Of a DNA stretch of 64,000 nucleotides, positions 51,163 to 59,250 are shown in pieces. The translations under genes and the position numbers were made by a program. Numbering within the stretch: position 1 is the first letter of the stretch; each line of letters opens with the position of its first letter. The notes beneath the pieces are model-generated. The model saw only the letters and a list, made by a program, of their open reading frames with translations, searched no databases and was not told the DNA's origin. The stretch covers positions 62,001 through 126,000 of the forward strand of contig NZ_JASITA010000018.1 in the NCBI RefSeq assembly GCF_030063415.1, in the 5' to 3' direction. Origin of the DNA: Streptomyces sp. H27-C3 (GTDB taxonomy: Bacteria; Actinomycetota; Actinomycetes; Streptomycetales; Streptomycetaceae).

Positions 51163-52243
51163 TCGGTACGGCGACGCCGCTCGCCGCGACGGGGATGCGC
51201 GGGACGTCAGGCACTGCAGTACTGACAGGCGGTCAAATACCTTACGTCGCACTCGTATCGTCTGCCACGCCCTGGCTGGTGAGGTCGGTCGGTGAAGTGG
51301 ACGTCACCCCGGACGGCAGGCGGATCGCGTGGTGCCGGGTGGCCCGGCAGGGTCTTCTTCCGGCCAATTCAACTGAACTGTGCCTAGGGATCGCGGAGTT
51401 GTCGCCGGGGCGGTATTGACTGAATGACGTCCTCCAATTTCCGTCACGCGCATCCGGTCTCAGCCTCCGCTCCGTCCGTGGTTGCAGCTCAAGCTATGGC
51501 CAGCGCCTTCGCCGCAGGCAGCCTCGACCTGCTGGAACAGTCGTGAAGAAAGCGCTTGGGAAGATCCAATGGCCTCTACGCCCGTGTGCGGGGCGTGTTC
51601 CCGTAACTGGCCTGATCGTGGGCAGGGGCATATTCGATGCCGGATCCCCTTTGGCGTGACCTCACCCCAGGGCATACTTCGATCAAGACATACACGTTCG
51701 GCGCCACTTGTGGGGGATGGCGCCAACCTGGGGGGTCTATGTGTGTAGTCACTGTGCTGCCTCGGTTGTAGTGCGTTCAACTTCAGGAGTGTGTGGAACG
51801 GAGTGGGGGCTGCTTCGTATGGACCGGACTGACCCGCCCTTCCTCGGCGCGGGAGCGGTCATGCTTCCTCGTGGCGCCACCCCTGGAAGCTCCACGAAGG
51901 TTTTGCTCTAGCGGTCCGACGTAGCCGGGCTGCCAGGAGTACGAATTCGGGCAATGGCGCGCGTGGTTGGGCCTCTCCCAGGACGTGCGATGCGGTCTGG
52001 GTTCGTACGGCCGGTCAGGCGATGCTGTCGCTCGCTGCAGTGGCCACGCTCTGTCGGAATTTGGGGTAGGGGTTGGCCCGACTCGCCTGAGTCCGTGACG
52101 TCGGCGCTCCGGTGTTGTGGCGCCGTCGGCATCGTCAGGTGGGTCCACCCTCGCAAGCCCTTGTGCCACGCCGTAGTCGGGCGTGGTGTGTCCAGAGCTC
52201 GGTGATCATGGTCGCTTCCGATGCCAGAGAGCGGAGTCTTCTG
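51163..52243. other. 1.08-kb regulatory or relic region before the SARP gene
   Basis: No supported gene. Codon bias is absent and G/C content is visibly lower than in flanking genes. GGCGCCA occurs twice (51700-51706 and 51719-51725), the second inside the palindrome TGGCGCCA. A 30-codon frame at 51820-51911 begins MDRTDPPFLGAGAV but lacks a clear family. The region probably carries the SARP promoter and marks the left boundary of the cluster. Confidence 0.45.
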
Positions 52244-54217
52244 ATGTTAGATGCAACGAACTCGCTGTCCGTACAACTGCTGGGTCCTCTGCGGGTGTGG
52301 TTTCGCGATGAGGAGTTGATCATCGGCCCGCCGAAACAGAGAGCCTTGCTCGCGATGCTTGCCACGCATCAAGGGGCCGTGGTGAGCCGTGAGCAGATCA
52401 TCGATGGGCTGTGGGGTACGGAGGCACCCAGTACCGCCGTCAATGGCGTACACACCTACATTGCCGGACTGCGTCGGGTGCTTGATCCCGTGCGGGGCAG
52501 ACGGGAGTCCGGTGAGGTGCTGGTCTCCAGGCTGGGGGGCTATGAACTGCAGCTGCCCGCAGACGCCGTCGACGCACTCCTCTTTGTGCGCCAGCGCGAA
52601 GAGGCGCGGCAGATGGCGGCCGCGGGGCGGTCGGACGAAGCGTTCGAGCGGCTGGGGATGGCGCTCGGGCTGTGGCAGGGCGATGCGTTAGCCGGGGTAC
52701 CCGGGCCTTTCGCGGCGTTCGAGCGCAGCCGGCTGCGCGAGATGCGGTTCACGGATGTCGAGGAGTGGACCGGCGGGATGATCGCGACGGGGCGGAGCGA
52801 GGAGGCGATCGTCGTGCTGAACGAGGCGATCATCCAGGAGCCGCTGCGCGAGAAGCTGCGATACCTGCTGATGCTTGCGCTGTACTTGTGCGGCCGTCAA
52901 GCACACGCGCTCCACGTCTACAGTGACACCCGCGTCTATCTCGACGAGGAGCTGGGTATCACTCCCGGCGTCGAGCTGCGGGATCTGCACTCCCGCATCC
53001 TCATGGGCACGGTCGAGAGTGAGGGGTCCGGCCGGATCCGTCCTTCGAGACTGGCCCCGACGCGCGGTTCGGAAGCGGTACGAGGCTCGGAAGCGGGCGG
53101 CATGCCGTCGTCGTCCGACTGTATGCCGAGCCACCTTCCCTCCCGCGCCAGCACCTTCGTCGGCCGGAGCGCCGAGCTGGCCGCCGTTCGGGTGATGCTC
53201 ACTCAGGACAACCCCGAGCGGGGCCGTGCCACCCCCATCCTGGCCATCGACGGCGCCCCCGGGGTGGGCAAGAGCGCGCTGGCTCTGGAGCTGGCCCATG
53301 AGTCACTGGACCGCTTTCCGGGCGGTCAGCTGTACGTCGACCTCGGGGGGACCGGGGACAGCCCGCTGAGCGCCTTCGACGCGCTGGCGCAGCTGTTGCA
53401 GAGCCTGGGGATCGAACGGGCCTCCCTGCCGGCGGATCTGTCCGGCCGGGTCCTGCTCTACCGCAGTCTGCTGCACGGCAGGCGGATGCTGGTGGTGCTG
53501 GACGATGCCGTGGACGCCGATCAGTTACGGCCATTGATACCTCAGGGGTCAGCCTGCCTCATCGTTACCAGCCGCCAGTCGCAGCGCGCTCTGGTCGTGC
53601 GGTACGGGGCCCATCGCATCCGGTTGAAGCCACTGGATCCGGAGACCGCGGCGGAACTCCTGCTGAGGCTGACCGGTGTTGAGTACGGCCGGGAGCGCCC
53701 GTGCGCCATCGACCGGCTGGTCGAACTGTGCGGGTACTTTCCGCTGGCCATCAGGATCACCGCCGGAACCCTGCTCGGCGATCTGTATGGGCCTCCCGAG
53801 CGGCTGGTGGCGCAGTACGAGGATCCCGCCGTGCGGTTGGACCTGCTGGCGGTCGACGGTGACGAAGAGCTGAGTGTCCGCGCCATGTTCACGGCCAGCT
53901 ACCGCAAGCTGTCGGACGAGGCGGCCCGGATGCTGCGGCTGCTGTGCGCGGCGGGGCTGGAGGAGATCGGCCTGCTGCCTTCTCTGCGGCTCATGGGGAC
54001 CTCCGTCACCGCGGTTACGGAATGTCTTGAGTCGCTGGTGAACCATGGCCTGCTGGAGCGTGTCGGCCCCGAGCGCTACGGGCTGAACGAGCTGGTGCGG
54101 ATCTACGGCGCCGAGCGCGCCGAGGCGCAGTCCGAGGCGATACGGCTGCCCACGCCCCGTCAGCTGACGTCGGGTCAGGGCGTTGAGGGGCGTCGTATCG
54201 GCGGCCGCGTGAGGTAG
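52244..54217 (+). CDS. SARP-family transcriptional activator (AfsR-like, with NB-ARC domain)
   Basis: A 657-residue pathway-type activator: OmpR-like DNA-binding domain (about 5-95, LLGPLRVW, SREQIIDGLWG, VNGVHTYIAGLRRVL), BTAD helical domain (about 100-250, YLDEELGITPGVELRDLHSRIL), then an NB-ARC ATPase with Walker A GAPGVGKSAL near 341 and MLVVLDDAVDADQL near 416. The C-terminal TPR array of AfsR is absent. ATG at 52244 follows GGAG. Codons 2, 149 and 428 are TTA, the rare leucine codon read by bldA tRNA, so translation should depend on bldA and be growth-phase controlled. It is the probable activator of the cluster to its right. Confidence 0.9.
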   Translation: MLDATNSLSVQLLGPLRVWFRDEELIIGPPKQRALLAMLATHQGAVVSREQIIDGLWGTEAPSTAVNGVHTYIAGLRRVLDPVRGRRESGEVLVSRLGGYELQLPADAVDALLFVRQREEARQMAAAGRSDEAFERLGMALGLWQGDALAGVPGPFAAFERSRLREMRFTDVEEWTGGMIATGRSEEAIVVLNEAIIQEPLREKLRYLLMLALYLCGRQAHALHVYSDTRVYLDEELGITPGVELRDLHSRILMGTVESEGSGRIRPSRLAPTRGSEAVRGSEAGGMPSSSDCMPSHLPSRASTFVGRSAELAAVRVMLTQDNPERGRATPILAIDGAPGVGKSALALELAHESLDRFPGGQLYVDLGGTGDSPLSAFDALAQLLQSLGIERASLPADLSGRVLLYRSLLHGRRMLVVLDDAVDADQLRPLIPQGSACLIVTSRQSQRALVVRYGAHRIRLKPLDPETAAELLLRLTGVEYGRERPCAIDRLVELCGYFPLAIRITAGTLLGDLYGPPERLVAQYEDPAVRLDLLAVDGDEELSVRAMFTASYRKLSDEAARMLRLLCAAGLEEIGLLPSLRLMGTSVTAVTECLESLVNHGLLERVGPERYGLNELVRIYGAERAEAQSEAIRLPTPRQLTSGQGVEGRRIGGRVR

Positions 54218-54248
54218 CCGACCGGCCCAACCACTGGGCCGGCTGGCT
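54216..54248 (+). terminator. Hairpin after SARP gene
   Basis: CCGGCCCA-ACCAC-TGGGCCGG with an outer AGCC/GGCT pair, starting at the SARP stop codon. Confidence 0.65.
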
Positions 54249-54301
54249 GATTTCAGACCCTGACGCATCGAGTAGGGGATGTGGGGCCGGTGCGACCGTG
54301 A

Positions 54302-54328
54302 TTTGATACGGGACAGTCTCGTATCAAA
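54302..54328. promoter_or_regulatory. 27-bp TetR operator upstream of exporter gene
   Basis: Arms TTTGATACGGGAC and GTCTCGTATCAAA around a central A, with one unmatched pair. It lies 19 bp before the exporter's GTG and overlaps its promoter region; the TetR gene downstream of the exporter is the likely binder. Confidence 0.8.
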
Positions 54329-54347
54329 ACTCAAGAAGGAGAGCACT

Positions 54348-55913
54348 GTGCCCGGTCCTGCGGTCTGGAGCAGCCCCAAACGATGGTGGGCGCTCGGCGT
54401 CCTCGTCATCTGCGTACTGGTGAACGGTCTCGACGCGACGATCCTCTATGTGGCAATGCCGCAACTCGTCGAGTCGCTGGGCGCCACGAACTCTGACCTC
54501 CAGTGGTTCCACAACGCCTACCTGCTCGTCTTCGCCAGCCTGATGCTCCCCTTCGGAGTATTCGCCGACCGGATCGGCCGCAAGCGTCTCCTGATGGTCG
54601 GTCTGGCGGTGTTCGGGCTCGCGTCCGCCTACGCGATGAGCGTGGACAGCCCCGGGGAACTGATCCTCGGGCGGGCGCTGATGGGCCTCGGCGCGGCGAT
54701 CGTCACACCCGTGTCGCTGGCGATGCTGCCGGTGCTCTTCGCTCCGAAGGAGCGTGCGCGAGCCCTGGCGATCTGGTCCGCCGGTGTGGCGCTCGGACTG
54801 CCGATCGGCCCGCTCGCGGGCGGCTGGCTGCTGGAGCACTTCTGGTGGGGTTCGGTGTTCCTGATCAACATTCCGATCCTCCTCGTGGCCATCGTGGCCG
54901 GCCTGGTGCTGTTCCCCGAGCACAAGGGGCAGCGCGAGCACGCCTTCGACTGGCAGGGGGCCGTGCTGTCGGTACTCGGCCTGGCCTCGCTCACCTTCGC
55001 CCTGACCCGGGCGCCGGAGGAGGGCTGGCTGAGCACGGAGACCCTGGGCGGCTCCGCCGCGGGGCTCGCCCTGCTCGGTCTCTTCGTCCTGCGTGAGCGG
55101 ACCACCGCGTACCCGCTGCTCGATGTACTGGCCTTCCGCGTAAGGCACTTCGGTGCCTCCGTGGTGGCCCTGCTCTTCGTCCACTTCGCCATGACGGGCT
55201 TCCTGTTCATGCTCAGCCCCTACCTTCAGGCGGTGCTCGGCAATTCGTCCTTCGGGACCGGCGTGCGCATGCTGCCCGTCGTGCTCGCCGTCATGGTCGG
55301 CGCGGGCGCTGCCGAGCGGCTTGCCCCACGGGTGGGGCCGCGCGGTCCGGTGACGGCAGGGCTGCTGCTCATGGCCGGCGGGCTGCTGCTCTTCACCACG
55401 ACCACCGTCGATTCGGGAGACACCCAAGTGGCGCTCTGCCAGCTGATGCTGGGCATCGGCATCGGTCTCACCCTGGCTATCGCGATGCACACCGCCCTGT
55501 CCACCGTGCCCGACGAGAAGTCCGGCGAGGCATCAGGATCGACGAGCGCCTTCCGGCAGGTCGGCGGCGTCATCGGTGTCGCCGTACTGGGCAGTGTGCT
55601 GGGAACCGCGTACCGCGACGACATGAAATCGGCCACGCGGGGGCTTCCCGAGCAGGCGGCGGAAGCCGCAGGGGACACGGTCGGCGCGGCACTGCGCGTC
55701 GCTCAGCAGCTCGGACCGCAGGGGGAGGGACTTGCCGCGGCGGCCCGCCAGGCCTACGTGGACAGCATGGACCTGGCGCTCATCGGGGGAGCGGTCGTGC
55801 TGTTCGCTCTCGCCGCCGTGGTGTTCGCCTGGATGCCCTCCAAGGCCGTCGTCCACGCCACGGAAGCCCCTGCCGACGAACTCTCCACGTCGGGAGCGGG
55901 GCCCGTACGATGA
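54348..55913 (+). CDS. DHA2-family multidrug exporter (EmrB/QacA type)
   Basis: A 521-residue, 14-helix MFS drug:H+ antiporter: LVNGLDATILYVAMPQLVESLG near 24, FGVFADRIGRKRLLMVGL near 66 and motif C-like GVALGLPIGPLAGGWLLEHFWW near 145. Likely exports the compound of the adjacent cluster and gives self-resistance. GTG at 54348 follows AAGGAGAG. The TetR gene begins 59 bases after its stop and the two share the palindromic operator. Confidence 0.92.
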   Translation: MPGPAVWSSPKRWWALGVLVICVLVNGLDATILYVAMPQLVESLGATNSDLQWFHNAYLLVFASLMLPFGVFADRIGRKRLLMVGLAVFGLASAYAMSVDSPGELILGRALMGLGAAIVTPVSLAMLPVLFAPKERARALAIWSAGVALGLPIGPLAGGWLLEHFWWGSVFLINIPILLVAIVAGLVLFPEHKGQREHAFDWQGAVLSVLGLASLTFALTRAPEEGWLSTETLGGSAAGLALLGLFVLRERTTAYPLLDVLAFRVRHFGASVVALLFVHFAMTGFLFMLSPYLQAVLGNSSFGTGVRMLPVVLAVMVGAGAAERLAPRVGPRGPVTAGLLLMAGGLLLFTTTTVDSGDTQVALCQLMLGIGIGLTLAIAMHTALSTVPDEKSGEASGSTSAFRQVGGVIGVAVLGSVLGTAYRDDMKSATRGLPEQAAEAAGDTVGAALRVAQQLGPQGEGLAAAARQAYVDSMDLALIGGAVVLFALAAVVFAWMPSKAVVHATEAPADELSTSGAGPVR

Positions 55914-55971
55914 GTACTTCGTGGCGCACCGGGACTGTGATGCCACGCATACGGAGGAGCTGACGGTAGAG

Positions 55972-56598
55972 ATGCAGGACACCCGTGAAGGTCGACAGGC
56001 CGACGAACGACGTATCGGACGCCCGCGCAAGCGTCAGGCGGACACTGCGATTCTCCAGGCGACGGTCTCGCTGCTCGGAGAGTCGGGGTTCCAGAACCTG
56101 ACGATGGAACAGGTGGCACGGCGCGCCGGCGTCGGCAGGGCCACCGTCTACCGGCGCTGGAAGACGAAGGAAGAGATGATCATCAACGCGCTCGACACGT
56201 TGATGGCCGACTTCGACGTCACGGCGACCGGCGACCTTCACGGCGACTTGTTCGCCATGACCTGCTGGCTCCGCAACGGGCTGCTGACGGCCCCCGAAGG
56301 GCGGCTGCTGCCGCACCTGGCGGCCCAGGCGGTCAGCGACCCCAACTTCCCGTCGAGCCACATGGAATCGTGGGTGTGCCCCTGGCGTGACGCGGTGGAG
56401 GCCGTGCTGGTCCAGGGCCGCGACGAGGGCCGCGTACGACCCGATGTGAACATCATCGGGATCGTGGACATGCTGGGCGGGGTAGTGATCCTCCGCCTCT
56501 TCCTCGGGCAGGGGCGACCCCTCGTCGACGAGCAGATCCGCGACATGATCGACGGCGTACTGAACGGCGCGCTCGTCCGCAGCGAGCCCACCGTCTAG
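55972..56598 (+). CDS. TetR-family regulator of the exporter
   Basis: A 208-residue TetR repressor: DTAILQATVSLLGESGFQNLTMEQVARRAGVGRATVYRRW (about 23-62) is the DNA-binding domain, followed by a TetR_C ligand domain (LLPHLAAQAVSDPNF near 120). It is encoded after the exporter it presumably represses, an arrangement that allows induction by the exported product. ATG at 55972; GGAGGAG lies somewhat far upstream, and a translation start a few codons earlier cannot be excluded. A large terminator follows. Confidence 0.9.
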   Translation: MQDTREGRQADERRIGRPRKRQADTAILQATVSLLGESGFQNLTMEQVARRAGVGRATVYRRWKTKEEMIINALDTLMADFDVTATGDLHGDLFAMTCWLRNGLLTAPEGRLLPHLAAQAVSDPNFPSSHMESWVCPWRDAVEAVLVQGRDEGRVRPDVNIIGIVDMLGGVVILRLFLGQGRPLVDEQIRDMIDGVLNGALVRSEPTV

Positions 56599-56638
56599 GC
56601 GCACAGCGAGACACACCCAACCGCCTCCAGACCACTTG

Positions 56639-56701
56639 GCATCCGGGCCCGGCCCGGCCCCACCGCAGACGTGCGGATGGGGCCGGACCGGGCCCGGATG
56701 C
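56639..56701 (+). terminator. Very long hairpin after the exporter-TetR operon
   Basis: Two 24-base arms (56639-56662 and 56678-56701, starting GCATCCGGGCCCGG and ending CCGGGCCCGGATGC) pair with a single mismatch; the loop contains a further CCGCA-GACG-TGCGG stem. Confidence 0.88.
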
Positions 56702-56724
56702 GGTAGGCCACTCAAGGAGTCCCG

Positions 56725-57732
56725 ATGACTGCCCACGCACACCCTTCGCTGTCCGAACCCCGGCCGCTCGGCGAGATCCGTACTTGGCCGGGTTCCTTCA
56801 CCGACCGCCTCACCTCGCCCTTACCCGGCGTCTCCGACTTCGTCCGCCTCGCGCTGCGGGGTGAACGCCTGCACCCGTCGCCCGCAGGGCGGGCCCAGAT
56901 CGCCGACCTGCCCTTCGAGCCCGGCCCGCTGCCCGAAGCAGGCCCCGGGGAACTGGCCCTGACCTGGGTCGGCCACGCCAGCTACCTGCTGCGCATCGGC
57001 GGTCTCAACGTCCTGACGGACCCGGTCTGGTCGCGGCGGATCGTAGGAACCCCCCAGCGGGTGACCCCGGTCGGTGTCGCCTGGGACGACCTCCCGCGGA
57101 TCGACGCCGTGGTCATCAGCCACAACCACTACGACCACCTGGACGCCCCCACTCTGGAACGACTGCCGCGCGAAACACCGGTGTTCGTGCCGGCGGGGCT
57201 GGCCGCCTGGGTACGTCGCAGGGGCTTCACCCAGGTCACCGAACTCGACTGGTGGGAGGCGGTGGAGCTGCAGGGCGAAGCCGGCCCGGTCCGCTTCGAC
57301 TTCGTGCCCTCCCACCACTGGAGCCGCCGCGGCCTGAACGACACCTGCCGCAGCCTGTGGGGCGGTTGGGTACTGACCGTGCCCGGCGGGCAGCGGCTGT
57401 ACTTCGCCGGTGACACCGGCTACGGCCACTGGTTCGAGGAGATCGGCAGTCGATACCCGGGAATCGACATCGCGCTCCTGCCAATCGGTGCGTACGAGCC
57501 GCGCTGGATGCTCTCGCCCGTCCATACGTCTCCCGAGGAGGCGGTCCAGGCCTGCGTGGATCTCGGCGCGCGGATCATGTCGTCCATGCACTGGGCGACG
57601 TTCCTGCTCTCCGCCGAGCCGCCGCTCGAGCCCCTGCACCGGGTGCGAGCTGCGTGGAAGGCGGCCGAGCTGCCCGCCGACGATCTGTGGGATCTTCCCG
57701 TGGGCGGGTCCCGCGTCTTGGGCCGCAACTGA
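56725..57732 (+). CDS. MBL-fold metal-dependent hydrolase (NAPE-PLD/UlaG-like)
   Basis: A 335-residue metallo-beta-lactamase-fold protein: TWVGHASYLLRIGGLNVLTDPVW near 77, metal motif SHNHYDHLD near 132, further ligands in VPSHHWSRRGLND near 194 and YFAGDTGYGHWFEEIG near 228. The sequence resembles the NAPE-hydrolysing phospholipase D and lactonase-like groups. Substrate unknown. ATG at 56725 follows CAAGGAG. It lies between the exporter operon and the halogenase gene; whether it is part of the biosynthetic pathway is not clear. Confidence 0.88.
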   Translation: MTAHAHPSLSEPRPLGEIRTWPGSFTDRLTSPLPGVSDFVRLALRGERLHPSPAGRAQIADLPFEPGPLPEAGPGELALTWVGHASYLLRIGGLNVLTDPVWSRRIVGTPQRVTPVGVAWDDLPRIDAVVISHNHYDHLDAPTLERLPRETPVFVPAGLAAWVRRRGFTQVTELDWWEAVELQGEAGPVRFDFVPSHHWSRRGLNDTCRSLWGGWVLTVPGGQRLYFAGDTGYGHWFEEIGSRYPGIDIALLPIGAYEPRWMLSPVHTSPEEAVQACVDLGARIMSSMHWATFLLSAEPPLEPLHRVRAAWKAAELPADDLWDLPVGGSRVLGRN

Positions 57733-57827
57733 TCCTTCAGCGGTGTCTGTAGAGCCGCCCAGGCCCAATCCAGATCGGATGCAGACGCTCTCCAGTACGT
57801 CCAATGCAGACTGGCGACGCGCAATAC

Positions 57828-57855
57828 GGCGGGTGCTGAAACAGCCTCACCCGCC
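57828..57855 (+). promoter_or_regulatory. Hairpin upstream of halogenase gene
   Basis: GGCGGGTG and CACCCGCC (8 bp perfect) enclose CTG-AAA-CAG; located 33 bases before the halogenase ATG, either a leader hairpin or the terminator of the metallo-hydrolase gene. Confidence 0.45.
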
Positions 57856-57888
57856 TGCCTCTGCATAGGACTAGGGGAAGGTCTACGC

Positions 57889-59163
57889 ATGTCGTCCAGT
57901 ATCTTCGGCATTTCCGCCGAATATGACGTCATCGTCATCGGGGGAGGCCCGGCCGGAGCCACGACGGCCGGCCTCCTTGCCAAGCGAGGACACCGCGTAC
58001 TCGTGCTCGACCGGGAGCGGTTCCCGCGCTATCACGTCGGTGAGTCCCTCATTCCCGCGTTTATGCGTCCTATGGAGGAAATGGGACTCACTGAGCGCAT
58101 GGACGAGCGCGGTTTCGAGCGCAAGTACGGCGGAAGTCTCGTCTGGGGAAACAACCAGGTGCCGTGGAAGTTCGGCTTCCTCAAGGGAAAGTACCCCTAC
58201 GCGTACCACACCCGCCGTGCCGACCTGGACGCGATGATCCTCGACCGTGCACGCGAGCTGGGCGCGCACATCATCGAGGACGCCACGGTCAAGGAGCCCA
58301 TCGAGGAGAACGGCCGCGTCGTCGGCATCCGCTACGCCCTGCGCGGCATGGACGGGGTCCGCGAGGTGCGGGCCGGGCTCGTGATCGACGCCTCCGGCCA
58401 GGCCCGTGTCCTCAGCCGCCGCTTCACCGAGGTCAAGTGGCACGAGGAGCTCCGCAACGTCGCGGTGTGGACGTACTACGACAACTGCGAACGCCTCGAG
58501 GGCGACGAGTATACGAACATCCTCATCGAGGGCCTGGACGAGGGCTGGTTCTGGGCCATCCCGATCGACAAGGGCACCGTCAGCGTCGGGTACGTCACCC
58601 GCTCCGCGACTGCGGGAGAGGCCGGGCACTCCCTGGAGGAGCTCTTCCACTCCGAGGTCGGCCGGACCACCAGGCTCAAGAAGATGCTGAGCGGCGGGCG
58701 TCAGTCCGCAGGCTTCCGTACGGCCCGCGACTGGTCGTACCACTCGGACCGGTTCTACGGCGACGGCTGGGTGCTGGTCGGCGACTCGGCCGCCTTCGTC
58801 GACCCGCTGTTCTCCACCGGGGTGGCCCTGGCCACGCTGGCCGGCAGCACGCTGGCGCAGATCGTCGACCAGATCATCAAGCACCCGGAGATCGAGACCA
58901 AGGCACTCGACCGGTACGCCACGGCCTACTCCACCTTCTTCGACGAGATCCGTGAATTCGTCGAGCGGTTCTACGACCGCACGAAGTACAAGGAGTTCTA
59001 CCACAGCCTCGCCCAGGAAATGATCGACCCCGAGCACGAGCAGAAGCCCGCCGATGACTTCGTCACGCTGATTTCCGGCCTCAGCGGAAATCACCCCATG
59101 TTCCACATCAATCTCGACGATCTCATAGCGGATGTGTCGCAGCCGGTGATCGCGCAGTCCTGA
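57889..59163 (+). CDS. Flavin-dependent halogenase-family protein (PltA/CmlS-like)
   Basis: A 424-residue FAD enzyme: GGGPAG near 18-23, HVGESLIPAF at 49-58, the halogenase signature WxWxIP as GWFWAIPI at about 218-225, SVGYVT after it, and GDSAAFVDPLFSTGVALA near 297. The order matches carrier-protein-linked pyrrole/aryl halogenases such as PltA and CmlS from memory. It needs FADH2 from a separate flavin reductase and halide. The WxWxIP motif argues against a simple geranylgeranyl-reductase-type oxidoreductase, but not every protein with it halogenates. ATG at 57889 follows GGGGAAGG. It is followed by a strong terminator. Confidence 0.82.
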   Translation: MSSSIFGISAEYDVIVIGGGPAGATTAGLLAKRGHRVLVLDRERFPRYHVGESLIPAFMRPMEEMGLTERMDERGFERKYGGSLVWGNNQVPWKFGFLKGKYPYAYHTRRADLDAMILDRARELGAHIIEDATVKEPIEENGRVVGIRYALRGMDGVREVRAGLVIDASGQARVLSRRFTEVKWHEELRNVAVWTYYDNCERLEGDEYTNILIEGLDEGWFWAIPIDKGTVSVGYVTRSATAGEAGHSLEELFHSEVGRTTRLKKMLSGGRQSAGFRTARDWSYHSDRFYGDGWVLVGDSAAFVDPLFSTGVALATLAGSTLAQIVDQIIKHPEIETKALDRYATAYSTFFDEIREFVERFYDRTKYKEFYHSLAQEMIDPEHEQKPADDFVTLISGLSGNHPMFHINLDDLIADVSQPVIAQS

Positions 59164-59169
59164 ATTTCT

Positions 59170-59205
59170 CCTGTGACAGCCGCCGCAGCGGGCGGCTGTC
59201 ACAGG
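59170..59205 (+). terminator. 15-bp perfect hairpin after halogenase gene
   Basis: Arms CCTGTGACAGCCGCC and GGCGGCTGTCACAGG, six-base loop, 6 bases after the stop. Confidence 0.85.
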
Positions 59206-59250
59206 TGTGTCCGAAAATTCGCGCAGTCGATTGATGAAGGCCACGGGGCA

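Noticed and set aside
51820..51911. 30-codon frame starting MDRTDPPFLGAGAV as a leader peptide or precursor peptide
   Set aside because: A GGAG lies too far upstream and nothing resembling modification enzymes is adjacent; kept only as a note.
57889..59163. Reading the FAD protein as a geranylgeranyl reductase-type oxidoreductase
   Set aside because: It has the WxWxIP halogenase signature and halogenase-like GESLIPA and GDSAAFVDPLFS blocks.
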